In this document: piece after piece, positions 48,111 to 59,522 of the stretch
Layout: each line of letters opens with the position of its first letter
Numbering within the stretch: position 1 is the first letter of the stretch
DNA from: Galbula dea
Taxonomy: Eukaryota > Chordata > Aves > Piciformes > Galbulidae
Length of the DNA stretch: 64,000 nt
Assembly (NCBI GenBank): GCA_013399015.1
Contig: VWZX01010418.1
Location: 294,446-358,445 of the forward strand
Reading direction: 5' to 3'
Translations under genes and position numbers: made by a program
Notes under the pieces: model-generated
The model's input: only the letters and a program-made list of their open reading frames with translations
Told to the model about the DNA's origin: nothing
Databases searched by the model: none

Positions 48111-49104
48111 GATGGTTCATATTTAACATCTACAGACAAATATAAGTAATAAATACACTGGAATTAATGTAGTTTCACTGAAATCGAAGTAACAGTCAAC
48201 TTGTTAAAGACTTCTCCGTTTAGGAGATTTTTATCTACACAATATAGAAACACAGAAACCTGGAAAGCTACATGACTGTTACAAAAGAAAAGGAAAAACA
48301 TCTACCAGTAAAGTAATAATGTAGTATTTGCAATTTCTAAAGAATAAATGTCTGGTCACAAGAAGTAATCTTGTAATTCTTTGCTAACTGAGGTAAGTTA
48401 AACATATCTTTTTACTCTTTGAAATATATCAGTCTGAAAGATGTCTTTAAAGAGTGATTGTATCAAGGAATTCACCCTTCTATCAGTTTTACTAATTATA
48501 TCTTGGTATTATTTTGTATTTTCTATATTAACTGCATATTATAAGCAAAGATTCTCTTCCTTTGCAATTACAATTTCTGCATTTTCCATACATGGGGCTT
48601 TGGTGGTGCTATAATTAAAAAGTGGTGCTTTACACAGGCAGTATTGCACATGGTGAAAAATGGTAGCTATTTCCACACTTCAGAGATCCAGCTGCTCTGA
48701 GCATTAAAAATTACTTAAAACACAAATTTATTGCATTGTGATTACAATGGATTGTGTTGTTATATATTAATTGAATTGAAAATTGCTGGTTTAAATTAAA
48801 ACACAGCTTATTAGGAATGGCAAGAGAATAATAAGGGATGAAGTAATGTTTCATGTAATTGCCAAAATAAAATAAAAAATCTGAAGAGAGAAAGGAAAAA
48901 AGTATGTTCCAGACAACTACCCCTGGTGAAAAACTAGCCTGGAACTATTGACAGACTGTATGTTTCAGTTTCTTCAGTGAATAACAGCCCTTAGTTGCAA
49001 AACTTAAGGAACTTTGTGTAGCAAAATAATAATATTAGCAATAATCATGTCTGGAGATGAACTATCTGCAAATAATCCACCATTTTTAAAGTGTGGCAGA
49101 TTGT
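48111..49104. other. Intergenic, nothing recognised
   Basis: Very AT-rich sequence without repeats that I can name. Confidence 0.5.
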
Positions 49105-49195
49105 AATGAGTGGTGGACTTGGTAGTGTTAGGTTTACAGATGGACTCAATGATCTTAAGAGTTTTTTTCTAAGCAAAATGATTCTGTGATTCCAA
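49105..49195 (+). mobile_element. CR1 LINE 3' end fragment, diverged
   Basis: It shows GAGTGGTGGACTTGGTAGTG, GATGGACTCAATGATCTTAAG and AAATGATTCTGTGATTCC, the end of a CR1 subfamily whose 3' end reads ACTTGGYAGTG...GACTCGATGATCTTA. It has decayed somewhat. Confidence 0.8.
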
Positions 49196-49677
49196 ATGCA
49201 CTTGGTAAACATGAAAAAAATGTGGACTTAAGTCAGTAAAATTCAGGAACAGTATCAATAAATAAAACTCATTTTATTAGGAAACATAAAAAATGGTAAC
49301 TAGACTAAGCCCAGAGGCCAAAAAGTACTTAGGAACAGTAAAGATCTGATATTTCTTGGCTATGCCGTAACTAAGGCCTGTCCTAGGTCTGCAGCTGGCT
49401 GTACATGAGGAAGCAGCAAATGATCCTTTTGTCCCTGACTAAAATTACATGTATATTGTGACATTGACAGGTCATGTGCTAGAAACCAGCCTTCTGTTGA
49501 TGGAGGAAGCAACCCGACTATGTGGACACTTCCCAGAACTGGGATGGAAGGTGGAAAAAAGTGAGCAGAATAGAAAAGAGGTGACAAAATATAGAGGTGT
49601 GTTGGTAGGTACAGTTTTGTCTAGTAGAGTCTACCTGCAAACCAACCTGGAGCACAATCAGGTGGTATGTGAACTCC
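49196..49677. other. Intergenic, nothing recognised
   Basis: Mixed-composition sequence between two CR1 fragments, with no coding signal. Confidence 0.5.
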
Positions 49678-49935
49678 TAGAGTCATAGAAAGGTTTGGGT
49701 TGGAAGGGACCTTTAAAGATGATCTAGTCCATACCCATGTGCCATGGGCAGGGACATCTTTCACTAGATCAGGTTGCTCAAAGCTCTGTTCACCTGACTT
49801 TGAATACTTCCAATGATGGGGCATCCACAAATTCTCTCAGCAACCTCTTCTATTGTTTCATCACCCCCATCATAAAAATTTTCTTCCTTATGTCCATATG
49901 GCATATGATTGAGATCCATATGGCTCTCAACCACT
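49678..49935 (-). mobile_element. CR1 LINE 3' part, older copy
   Basis: The antisense CR1 end begins with AGAGTCATAGAAAGGTTTGG and continues through GGAAGGGACCTTTAAAGATG, CCATGGGCAGGGACATCTTTC, CAATGATGGGGCATCCAC and the antisense of the C-terminal coding end (TTTTCTTCCTTATGTCCATA). The coding part is diverged and the limit near 49935 is uncertain. Confidence 0.87.
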
Positions 49936-51985
49936 GAACAGCACTCCTTAACACCAGGGTGGGATTTTCCTCTCAGTTGTTGGAGGGATTTCATGACAAT
50001 CAGTTAATGAGGTAGATCTGCTTCACAATGAGATTTTTTTTCACCCTGAAGTGGAGCCTCCTGGATTTCAAAGAAGGTTATCTCTCCATAAAATTTACTA
50101 TGCTGTAATCTCAGCCAGTCTCATGACACTCATTAGCTTTTGGAAGACAGATTCTGGAGAGACTTTGTTCTCCAGTCTTGCTTAAACATGTTGCTCAGGA
50201 TTCTGCTAGTACTTTGATGTGAGTCTTAGAAGACTTGCTCTCTGGATTATCCATGAAGATGGCTTTTCAAATGAGCAGTACCTCAGGACAACAGAGACTC
50301 CTACTGAATCTTCACACTGACTGCTCAATTTTTTTCCCCCCAGAGCTGCTGCTAAGTTTCATTTGTGGCAGATGATCAGTGCCCTCACAGGTTTCATAGG
50401 TAGATCAGAGATGTCATATACTGCATGTAGAAAAAAAGTCTTTCTTTCCACTGACTCAAGAAATATCCATTTGTATAACCTGTCATGTTTTATTCATCAC
50501 TAGCTAAAACCTCCTAGAGCCCCACATTCTCTATGTCAGAGAAGTCCTGTGGGGTAACTATCTCATACATGCAGACACCTCCCAATGCAGGTTCACTGCA
50601 TGTGATCTCAGCCTTCTTTAGGGAGATCATGAAGAACAGCTCAACACTAGATGTGTCTAAGGAGGTACTTGCAAAAGTAGTCACTTATACATGTTTCAAG
50701 CATTAGATTTTCACCAGGGTGTTTAGGTTTGATGCTGTATTTAATCAATCAAGTTGCTGTTCATCTGAAGACTTTAAAATCCAGTTACAGATAAGGGAGG
50801 GACAATTTGACTCTTATAAAGTTATTGTCCATCACTTGAAAAGGAAGTTTAAAAAAAACCCAACACATCCCCCACCTCCCAAACAAACCAAACCCAACCA
50901 CAATCAAAACCTAAAAATGAAAGTTGGCTTTGAAAAGAAAGTGATGTTATCTGAGATGTGGTTGTCCTTCTGGATACTCCTCAGCTATCCTCCTTTCTCT
51001 CTCCCTCAGAGTCCTAACAGGAGTTGCATTTTTATAGTCTAGGAGTCTCCTTAAGCACAGGAAGGATTTCAGCCTTGGTCCCTTGCATTTTGGGTGCTTT
51101 AAGATACCTATAGTCTGAAGGAGAACAGCTTGATAGTACAAGACAGATAGAAACCCATGTCCTGAGTGGTTTGCTCCTACTGCTACAGAAGGGAGATGAG
51201 TGGAAGAGGCAAGTATTCCTGCTAGGAGCTGAATCTCCTGAAGAGCAGAAAGTTGCTTCAGTGTGGCAGGAGGAGTGGCCAGCCAGAACTGCAGTCTAGC
51301 CTGGACAAGGGCCTAGAAAGGGACATGACTCACTCTATAAAGTCACCTGCAGCTCCAGCAGGGATCTTTTACCTGCACTCTAAACTCCTCTATTTCTTCA
51401 TTGGAAGAGGAAAGCACTTTAGCCTTTATAAACTTCATGGAATGGATTGCTTGTTTTCTTGTTTTTCTTATTTTATAACCCTCTAACCTTTTCCTTCTCC
51501 TTGTTCATAAAGACTGCTTCACTAAACCTATTTGGCTCAAGAATCTTGTATTATGCCTTTTCACATGAAAACCTAGAAAGAAAAGAATAAAAGATCTAGC
51601 TGTTTACTATAGCATATAAAGGTTTTATTAGCTATATTTTTTACACTTTTTACTATAGAGTGAATATTGGAAATTCTATTAAAGGGAGAGGATATCAATA
51701 ATTCTGGCCAAGGAGTAATTAAAAAGTAGGTTGCATGTGTAATAAAATCCTCTGGTCTTAATGTATGATATAATATAGGAGGCATTTGTGTTCATATTGA
51801 GGTTTTTAACATTTGCCACCTCATCATTTAAAAGTTGTCACCTTCATTTAGCCCACCTTTCCCCAATTTTGGCCATTCAATGAAGGGGAAAAAAAAAGAT
51901 TTAAATAAGAATAGGTGTTAAAAAAGGTCAAGACAGATGGTTAAGTGAGAAGACAACCCAGAGTATAACAGGAAATATAAAAGAA
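49936..51985. other. Intergenic, no gene recognised
   Basis: It includes an A/C-rich tract at about 50845-50915, embedded in a 107-codon plus-strand frame that is not a known protein. No transposon is recognised. Confidence 0.45.
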
Positions 51986-52262
51986 GTTGCCTTGTTTAGC
52001 CTAGAAGAATGAAAGGTAAGAAGAGTTAAGACTGCCCTATATACATTCAGCAGGTGACTATGTGACACAGAAGGAAATGAGCTATTTAAGAAAAAGATAA
52101 TGTTAGCAAAGAACAAATTAGTATAAACCAGTCATGAATAAAATTAGACTGGAAATTAGAAAAAGGTTTCTAAGTACCAGAGAAGCAAGGTTCTGGAACA
52201 GCCCTCTAATAGAAGTTATAGAGGGCAAAACACCTATATAATGTTAAAAAAGAGTTTGAAAT
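51986..52262 (+). mobile_element. Ancient CR1/L3-like LINE relic
   Basis: The sense-strand order TTGTTTAGCCTAGAAGAATG, CATTCAGCAGGTGACTATG, AGACTGGAAATTAGAAAAAGG, TTCTAAGTACCAG and GGTTCTGGAACAGCCCTC is that of the C-terminal coding end of old amniote CR1/L3 LINEs. Compare the young CR1 words LFSLEKRRLRGD and WNRLPREVV. The frame is lost through many changes. The assignment is by recalled pattern but covers a long colinear stretch. Confidence 0.65.
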
Positions 52263-55200
52263 AAATATTAATAATAGTATCTGGTGTAGTTGTCTACAGC
52301 ATGGAGGAGTCTCTCAGTAACCTGTCAATTTTCCTCTTGTTTTTCATCCTGTGTGGCTAAATTATTTGCTGAAAGGTCAAAGAGGAAGTCTGTGTAGATC
52401 TTGGTTCTCCTAGATCCAAGTTCAACACTGCAAACTTGTGATCTTCCTTTCTATTTCATTTTGAGTATAATTTTAAAGAGTCACTCTACAAAAGCTGCAA
52501 ATATATAAGAATTCTTCCTTTTCTAGGACCAAGCCAAAAAAACCCAAACTGTGGTTGTTCCTAGCCTTCCCAGCTGCAGGAGTCCAAAACCTAAGTGTAT
52601 CTTAAAAGCTTAATAAAAGAAGGGGATATAAAACATGTAGCATTTTTAGCTAATCTAACAATTTAGGGCTATAAACAAGTTCTCATTCTCATTCAATTCC
52701 AGCTTCCTTCCCTGTACCATTATTCTCCACAGTACTTTAGAGCATGCTATGAACTTCTTTTCCCTCTACTAAAAAAAACCTCCAAACCAAAACCTGTGCA
52801 CCACTCCAACTATTGCCCCAAGCAGCCCTTTCTCATCCCCTCCAAATGAAAGGTTTGATCTCCAGTCTTATTTTGCTGGCACATATTTCACCTGTATGAC
52901 CATGTGCTTCCTTTGGATAGTTCACTGACAGTTTAAACCAAAGGAAAAGAGGTTTTAAAGCCAGTATGCAAGGAAGTGCTGTCAATTGTCCCTTCCTAGG
53001 GACACTTGTTAGGGAAGGATATGATAACTCTTCATCAGTGTCCATCTGACACTGCAAAGAGTCAAGTGGCACTGGAAGCCAACAGACTTGTGGCTGCACT
53101 CAATAAGTCAGTGATGTTTGTAGTTGACTTGCTGGCTTGGCTAGTCTCCTGAGATTTGGCTGTTTATGAAGTCAAACCCAGTGGACTCAGTCACCTTTAG
53201 TCACTGAGCTTAGACAGGTGGGTTCTTGACAATGTATCTGGCATCACATATTTTTTACAAAGGATTTTTCTACTGCAGTTCTTCAACCATCTGAATCTTC
53301 TCAGGTTAAAGTGGTTTTTCACCCACAGTGGGGTGAAGTTTGAGATAAGACACATCAAGATATGCATGTCAACTGCTTTTCTTCATAGCACCCACCACAC
53401 TCCCCATTCTTAGCAGGTTAAACACTCAGTAACTTACACTATATCAAATCTTCTATGGCTTTGTGGTCTTGCTAATTTGCAAGATTGACTATAATCTTCC
53501 TATAATGGTCACTGTTGGGATATAATATGTCAGGTATTGACTGTATGAATAGCAGAACCCTACCATGTTGCTTCTCTAGCTGCAGTGGTTGTTCCTAGCT
53601 GTATTTTTGACCCAGTGCTCTCACACCACAGATGATAGACCCTCTATTTTGCCAGCATGCCAGTCACTGATGGAGCTATGCTATGGCTTGCAGTATATCT
53701 GTGGTACAATTTATAGCTCCATGATGTATTACTCAACAGAGCAACTGTTGACATTCTGAGAAAATGTGGGTTTTCATACACAAAGTTTCAGAAGATCAAA
53801 TATTTAACAAGATTTTTAGAAATTCTATTTTATGGGTTTGTTTCTTTAGTCACCTTTTTTTAAAGTAAAATCTCACTCTTCAAATACAGGAAAGTGTCAG
53901 TGTGTTCCTCTCTCAATGTGCTCAGGCAACAAGCCTGAAAAAGAAATCTCAGCCACTGCATACCTTTGCAGTTCAAACAGGAATCTTTCCAGTTGTTCTC
54001 AATGCTTCACTGTCTCTATGATCCCCATGCCATGCTGTCATCCTTTTAAAAACACTTGAATAAAACTTATCTGCACAGCTCTATCTGTGAAAGTAGCATT
54101 CATTCCCTTCTGAGTCACAGGGAGATGACAGTGAAAAAAATACTTTCAAGGAAAAAGAATAAGTAAAAATAGAAAAACCAGCATTGTTAACCATATGTGT
54201 TATCAGGACAAATATACAGTAAAGGTTTTTCTCACTCCAGAGTGGGGAAAAGTCTGAGTCATCCTATCTTTGTAATTAATATTGAACCTCTTAAAGGCAT
54301 AGCAGTATTGATGATGACCTAGGACAGCCTGTGTGGATTTTAGTTAAGTTTCCCATGAAAATCAAGCTTCTATGCCTGCCCATCAGGTTGTCCCTTCTGC
54401 TACAGAACACCTTAATTCTTTATAATTTCCATTCTGCCAGCCCATTTCAGCTCAGACTGACACCTGGGAAAATGCTCTGTGCATCTCTTCTCTGCTTCTC
54501 AAGCCTCCATCCACATCCACCATCACTGCCTTTCCAGGGGCATTTCACCTGGCCACAGCAGGTGCAGGGAAGGATATGACAGAGCTCTGTTCCTAGCCAT
54601 AGGCCATAGAAAGGCTTTTCAGGAGAAAGAAATAAATCTGCTGTTGTCTACTAGCATATAGAGGAGTTCACTGTGATGGGTCCTCCTGCACTGCAGAGAA
54701 ACTGCTGTAGCATTTTGGAGGGAATATGCACACTCTGCTTCTCCTTCTGGCTGAAGGGTGACTTTTCAGGATGGCTTCATGCAGCTTGGCCACTCAGTCA
54801 CACAGCTTTTATCACACCATGTGTGAAGTTCCACTGGAGTACAGCAGGAGACATCCCACATACACACACAAAAAGAAGCAGCTCTTGAGCAGAGCCTGGT
54901 CCAAAGTTTTAAAGATGAAGAAGGACATTGCAATGGTGTGATATCATGCTTTAAATTCAGCTTTCTTTTTGGAGGGGAAAAAAAAAAAGTCTAAAATATC
55001 CACTATGTTGCTTCTAATTTTGAAAATGACAGCTGCATAGAAATGGGAAAGGAAAAAGAAAAACAGTCAAAAGGGTAAAATTNCCCCTACCAGAAAATAG
55101 GGGCATAGTTATACTAACTATTAAGAAAATGCTCCTGCCCTCAAACAGAGTCAAAAAACACAAGAAGGCTACTGCTACTAAACTAGTGTCCTTCAAAAAC

Positions 55201-55369
55201 TGGAACCCACATACAAGCAACCAAATGAAAATGGAACCTCAGCTCTTGTGACCAAAATAATCAAGGCCAAAATGGATTGAGGCATAACATCAATAAAAAC
55301 TAAATTTAATTGGTAATAAATTACTAACAAATATATAAATTAAAATACTTGAAAACATTTTCAAACTCA
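52263..55369. other. Intergenic, nothing recognised
   Basis: AT-rich unique sequence. A single N is at 55083, beside a 6-bp inverted repeat (CCCCTA/TAGGGG, 55084-55103). Confidence 0.5.
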
Positions 55370-55930
55370 TCCACAGCAGGGAGCTTAGCAGAGAATCAAT
55401 GTGCAGTAAAAAAATCAGAAAATGAGGTCATAACAAGAAAAACAAAACTCTTTTCTTCAGTGTTCACTGTTAAAAAAAAAAGATTGAATTATAATAACAT
55501 TTCTTTTTAAGGGACACACAAGAGGAGTGCCCTTAGACCAAAGAAACTTAGGATTGTCAAATCAATAATGTAAGTAGCTGAAATTTGTCAGCAGCAGACA
55601 GCACCAACTGCAGACGTCTAGGTAAATTTAAACATGAAATTACCAAACCATAACTGTGATATGATAAACTGTGGTTAAATTTGTTTCAGCATGAGTGAAA
55701 TCAAAGGTGACAAATGCAGCATCAGGTTTTAAAAAGGACCCCCCATGGTGATCCAAGAAACAACAGCCTGACCTCTGTACAAGGAACATTGCAAGGAACT
55801 ATACAGAAGGATATAATTGGCAAGCACGTGGATAAACACGGTACAACACAGAAGGCACTGCATCTGCAGGCAAGCCATGGACCCCAAATTCAGGGAAGTT
55901 CTTTGAAGGAGCAAAACTGGTGTGGTTAAG
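55370..55930 (+). mobile_element. Ancient CR1/L3-like LINE relic, reverse-transcriptase start region
   Basis: The sense-strand words AATGAGGTCATAACAAG, AAACTCTTTTCTTCAGTGTTC, GATCCAAGAAACAACAGCC, TGACCTCTGTACAAGG and GATATAATTGGCAAGCA follow the linker and first RT block of old CR1/L3 LINEs (the N-Y-R-P-V-S-L-T-S-V region). No frame has been kept. It is the part upstream of what is seen at 51986-52262 but lies to its right, so the two belong to separate insertions. Confidence 0.5.
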
Positions 55931-57690
55931 GCTATTCTAAAGAGTGAGAGGCTAAGATTTCCAAACTGTTTTTGTCAAAGACCTCCATCAAAGACTGTCA
56001 GAGTAACCACCTGATAGACTTTGATGGAGCGTACCGTTATGAGAGGTAGCTCAAGGTCCTCAGCAGTACAGACACCACTGACTGTTGCAAGCCCAAGTAA
56101 ATGGTCAGGATGACATTTTGCCCCATGTACAAGCAGAGCCCTTGATTGTCACTTGTGATTGAACCAGGACTCTTTCCCCTTCTCAGAGCACAGATATTCC
56201 TCTTCTTTTCTGAATGGTGGGCTTAACAGGTAAGGAAGTTCAAAGTTATGCAGAAGAGGTGGGAGCAGAGACTGGATGGGAGATGATTCTCAGCAGGGCT
56301 TTTTTACTGTCCTTACAAGTCTGCAGGGAAGACATTACTACCTCTGCTGAGAAGTAGAGCCAAAACTGACCTAATGATGGCAAGTCATGGGCCAATCTGA
56401 GCACATTTAGTGGGCTAGCTCTTGCAGCTCTTGAGTAATCACACCACGAAAGCAAATTTACAATGACATAAGCAAACATTAGATGATGAGGAGTAATGAG
56501 CTTTTTTGCAAGGAGATGGTGAACATGTTTAGAATTGTAAAAGGTCTGTTAACAAGCTGTAATTTTCTTCCAGATATTTATTGTGACTTATTCTGCAGGT
56601 CAGATGAACTTTTCCCCTTTTTGTCACATTAAAGTGTTGGAAAGTAATGGAGAGGAAATTCAGAAGAAGACACACAATACTGACTGCTTGCTATCATCAC
56701 ATTCTTGTTTCATCTGCAGTAGTCCTGGAGCTGAAGGTTTGAGATGAAAGTCTGTAGCAGCTGTGGTGGGGAGAGGAGTGAGGCAGAGTGATCCATGTCA
56801 CTCTGGTCAGGGCAGTTGGAGCAGGCTTGTTCTGAGGCTCAGATGACAAATCTGCCCTTTCCAAGGAGGATTGGTCCCAATGGCAAGTGTCTTGCCAAAG
56901 TGTTAGGGATTGCACAAAGAAGCTGTGGGCAGGGAAAAATTCTTTCTCTCTCACCCTCTATCTTTTTCTCATCCTCATTTTGCATGTCACTAGCCATATT
57001 CTGTGGGCAGATGGTATTTCAGCTGATGAGCTACACACTAAAGCTGTGATGAAGACCCATCACAGCTTCTGTATCTAGCTAAAGCTAACAGACCCAAAGA
57101 CCATTAACTTTGGGTTTCTGTTCATGTTTTTTCTACACATACTTTCTACCTGGTGAGGCAATATCTATTCCACTGTAGTCATCTGTCCAATACTTGATTT
57201 CACTGGTGCTCTCTGATGGAGAGTTTTCTGAACTGATGTGTACCTGAACAGATAAAATGATTAAATGACATTAAGTCATTTCAAGAGAAAGCATCCTACT
57301 GAATTGTATGTGATGCAGATCAGGTTTTTTACAGCCAAATGTGTTAGCATAATACTGCAAATTATCCATACATTATGAGGAGAGAGGTAAAGACCACCCA
57401 GTCTTTCTAACTAGGGTGTCATGTTACTTCCCAGTGCATTCTCACCCTCTGCTCTGCATTCCTTCTTTACCAAGGGTTCAAATTTCTGCTGCAAATCAGC
57501 AGATACCACTTAAAGAAAAACCCCTCATGATTTGATATAGGAAAAGATGCCTTCCTTGCACCAAGTGTAACAGTAACCTAAATACTTCCACAACATCATT
57601 TCCACCTGAACAGCCAGCTCTGTGATTAAAATATTCATATTCATAAGTCAGTTCACTAATCTTTCTAGTGTGTTTCCAAATTCAGGTTTT
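55931..57690. other. Intergenic, nothing recognised
   Basis: Mixed-composition sequence with short frames on both strands that resemble no known protein. Confidence 0.45.
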
Positions 57691-57975
57691 ATCTTCTACA
57701 ATGCCTTACAGCAATGCATTCTAAAATTTAATTATGTGATATAAAAAATACTTTCCTTTGCTTTAAATTCTTCCTTATAACTTAGTGCAGTTATCACCGA
57801 GTTCTCTGGATATGAGAAAAGAATAATTTTTCCCTGCTATACTTTGTTATACCTTCTGTTCAAGCTGAGAATTCCTTGTTTATTTTTGTCTCCCTTCTTC
57901 TAAAAGCTGTTCTGAACCACTAATTCCTCTTGTCATGTTTCTCTGGAGTATTTCTGGGTCTCCTGGATCAGCCTG
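57691..57975 (-). mobile_element. Ancient CR1/L3-like LINE relic
   Basis: The antisense order CATTCTAAAATTTAATTATG, AAAATACTTTCCTTTGC, GAGTTCTCTGGATATGAG, TTCAAGCTGAGAATTCC and TGTTTCTCTGGAGTATTTC follows the C-terminal coding region of old amniote CR1/L3 elements. No frame is left. It parallels the relic at 31.2 kb. Confidence 0.6.
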
Positions 57976-58756
57976 AGTGCATTTCTGTTGGCACTTTCCC
58001 ACTCTTGGGAACCAGTGCTGTTCAGAGCAAGAGGCAAAAGATATACTAATCTTATACAGTAATGATGGAGAACTTCCTTCTCTATCCATAATCCCAGAGG
58101 AGTCTAACAGCCACTTTAAAAAATACTCATGGATTCAGCAAGTCTGGAGCACATGGCTTCCAAGAGTTGTGCAAGGTGAACAAAACTAAGGAACCTTTTG
58201 TCCCTTCTGAGCAGTAGCTGGAAGGCAGCTTCCTCCCAGCTCTCCAGCATTCCTAGTACTGTGCCACTGTGGAAAAATAGGAATCCAGATAGATAAGTTA
58301 ACAGACCTGTTAGTCTGAATTCATACCAAGGAAAATACAGGTGTCCTTTGATAAAGATTTTTCTTTGATAAAGATTTTTTGAAGAGTGCTGCTCTGTATA
58401 AATTTGCTTCTTGCATCTCCTTGTCTGAAAAAATAGCCATAATTTTTAAACATTATTTGTTGCTATGTGTCATCTTTGCAAGTTCTGTTAGATTATCATA
58501 GATCAGTTACAAGCATTGCTTAAAACTCTGCTGCTTGATGAAGCTGTATAATGTCCCAGTCTTGGTATCTTATCCTAGTCAGAACTTGTCAAGTTCAAGA
58601 ATGAGGAGTCAGATATGAAATCTGATCACAGCCCCAAATATTCAACAGTTCTTGGGACATGGCTTTAGTCTGGATTCCTCTCTCACACCAAGAATTTTCA
58701 GGGGAGAGGCAGTGTACAGACAATCGTTTTTGGTAGGAGGTGAGGAGCCTTCAAGG
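57976..58756. other. Intergenic, nothing recognised
   Basis: Mixed sequence with a 19-bp direct duplication (about 58346-58381, TTTGATAAAGATTTTTC twice). Confidence 0.5.
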
Positions 58757-59522
58757 CTAAATGTAAAGTCCTGCATTTTGGGCGTAACAACCCCCAGCAG
58801 TGCTACAGGCTCGGGAAGGTGTGGCTGGAGAGCCCCCAGCAGAGAAGGACCTGAGGGTGCTGATTGACAGCCAGCTGAACATGAGCCAGCAGTGTGCCCA
58901 GGTGGCTAAGAAGGCCAATGGAATCCTGGCTTGCATCAGGAATAGTGTGACCAGTAGGAGCAGGGAGGTGATCTTGCCACTGTACATGGCACTGGTGAGG
59001 CCACACCTCGAGTACTGTGTGCAGTTTCGGGCACCGCAGTTTAGGAAGGACATTGAGCTACTAGAGAGGGTGCAGAGAAGGGCAACTAAGCTAGTCAGGG
59101 GTCTGGAGAACAAGCCTTATGAGGAGAGGCTTAGGGAGCTGGGGTTGTTTAGCCTGGAGAAGAGGAGGCTGAGGGGAGACCTTATGGCTCTCTTCAGCTA
59201 CTTGAAAGGCCATTCTAGGGAGGCGGGTGTTGTCTTCTTCTCCCTTGTGACTAGAGACCAGACTAGAGGGAATGGGCTTAAGCTGAGCCAGAGTAGGTTT
59301 AGTTTAGATATTAGGAAGAATTTCTTTACTGAAAGAGTGGTGAGATATTGGAATAGGCTGCCGAGGGAGGTGGTGGAGTCACCATCCCTGGAGGTTTTTA
59401 AGAAGAGGATAGATGTGTTTCTTCAGGGGATGATTTAGGGGTGAGAGTAGTGTAGGGCTATCGGTTGAACTAGATGATCTTGAGGGTCCTTTCCAACCAT
59501 GATGATTCTGTGATTCTGTGAC
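58757..59522 (+). mobile_element. CR1 LINE, 5'-truncated, with C-terminal ORF2 and 3' end (young copy)
   Basis: DNA-level similarity starts near AGGCTAAATGTAAAGTCC. A frameshift lies near 58800, then a clean frame runs to the stop at 59436-59438. It carries AEKDLRVLIDSQLNMSQQCA, KANGILACIRNSVTSRSREV, LPLYMALVRPHLEYC, RVQRRATKLV, LRELGLFSLEKRRLRGDL, YWNRLPREVV and SLEVFKKRIDVFLQGMI. The 3' UTR has GTAGGGCTATCGGTTGAAC, a mark shared with the copy at 26.1 kb. The tail ends in ATTCTGTGATTCTGTG. By eye, the two copies differ at about 25-30 sites over roughly 490 bp. It lacks the endonuclease and reverse-transcriptase core and cannot move by itself. Confidence 0.95.

Noticed and set aside
58800..59438. 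212-codon frame as a host gene
   Set aside because: It is CR1 ORF2 of a young 5'-truncated copy.
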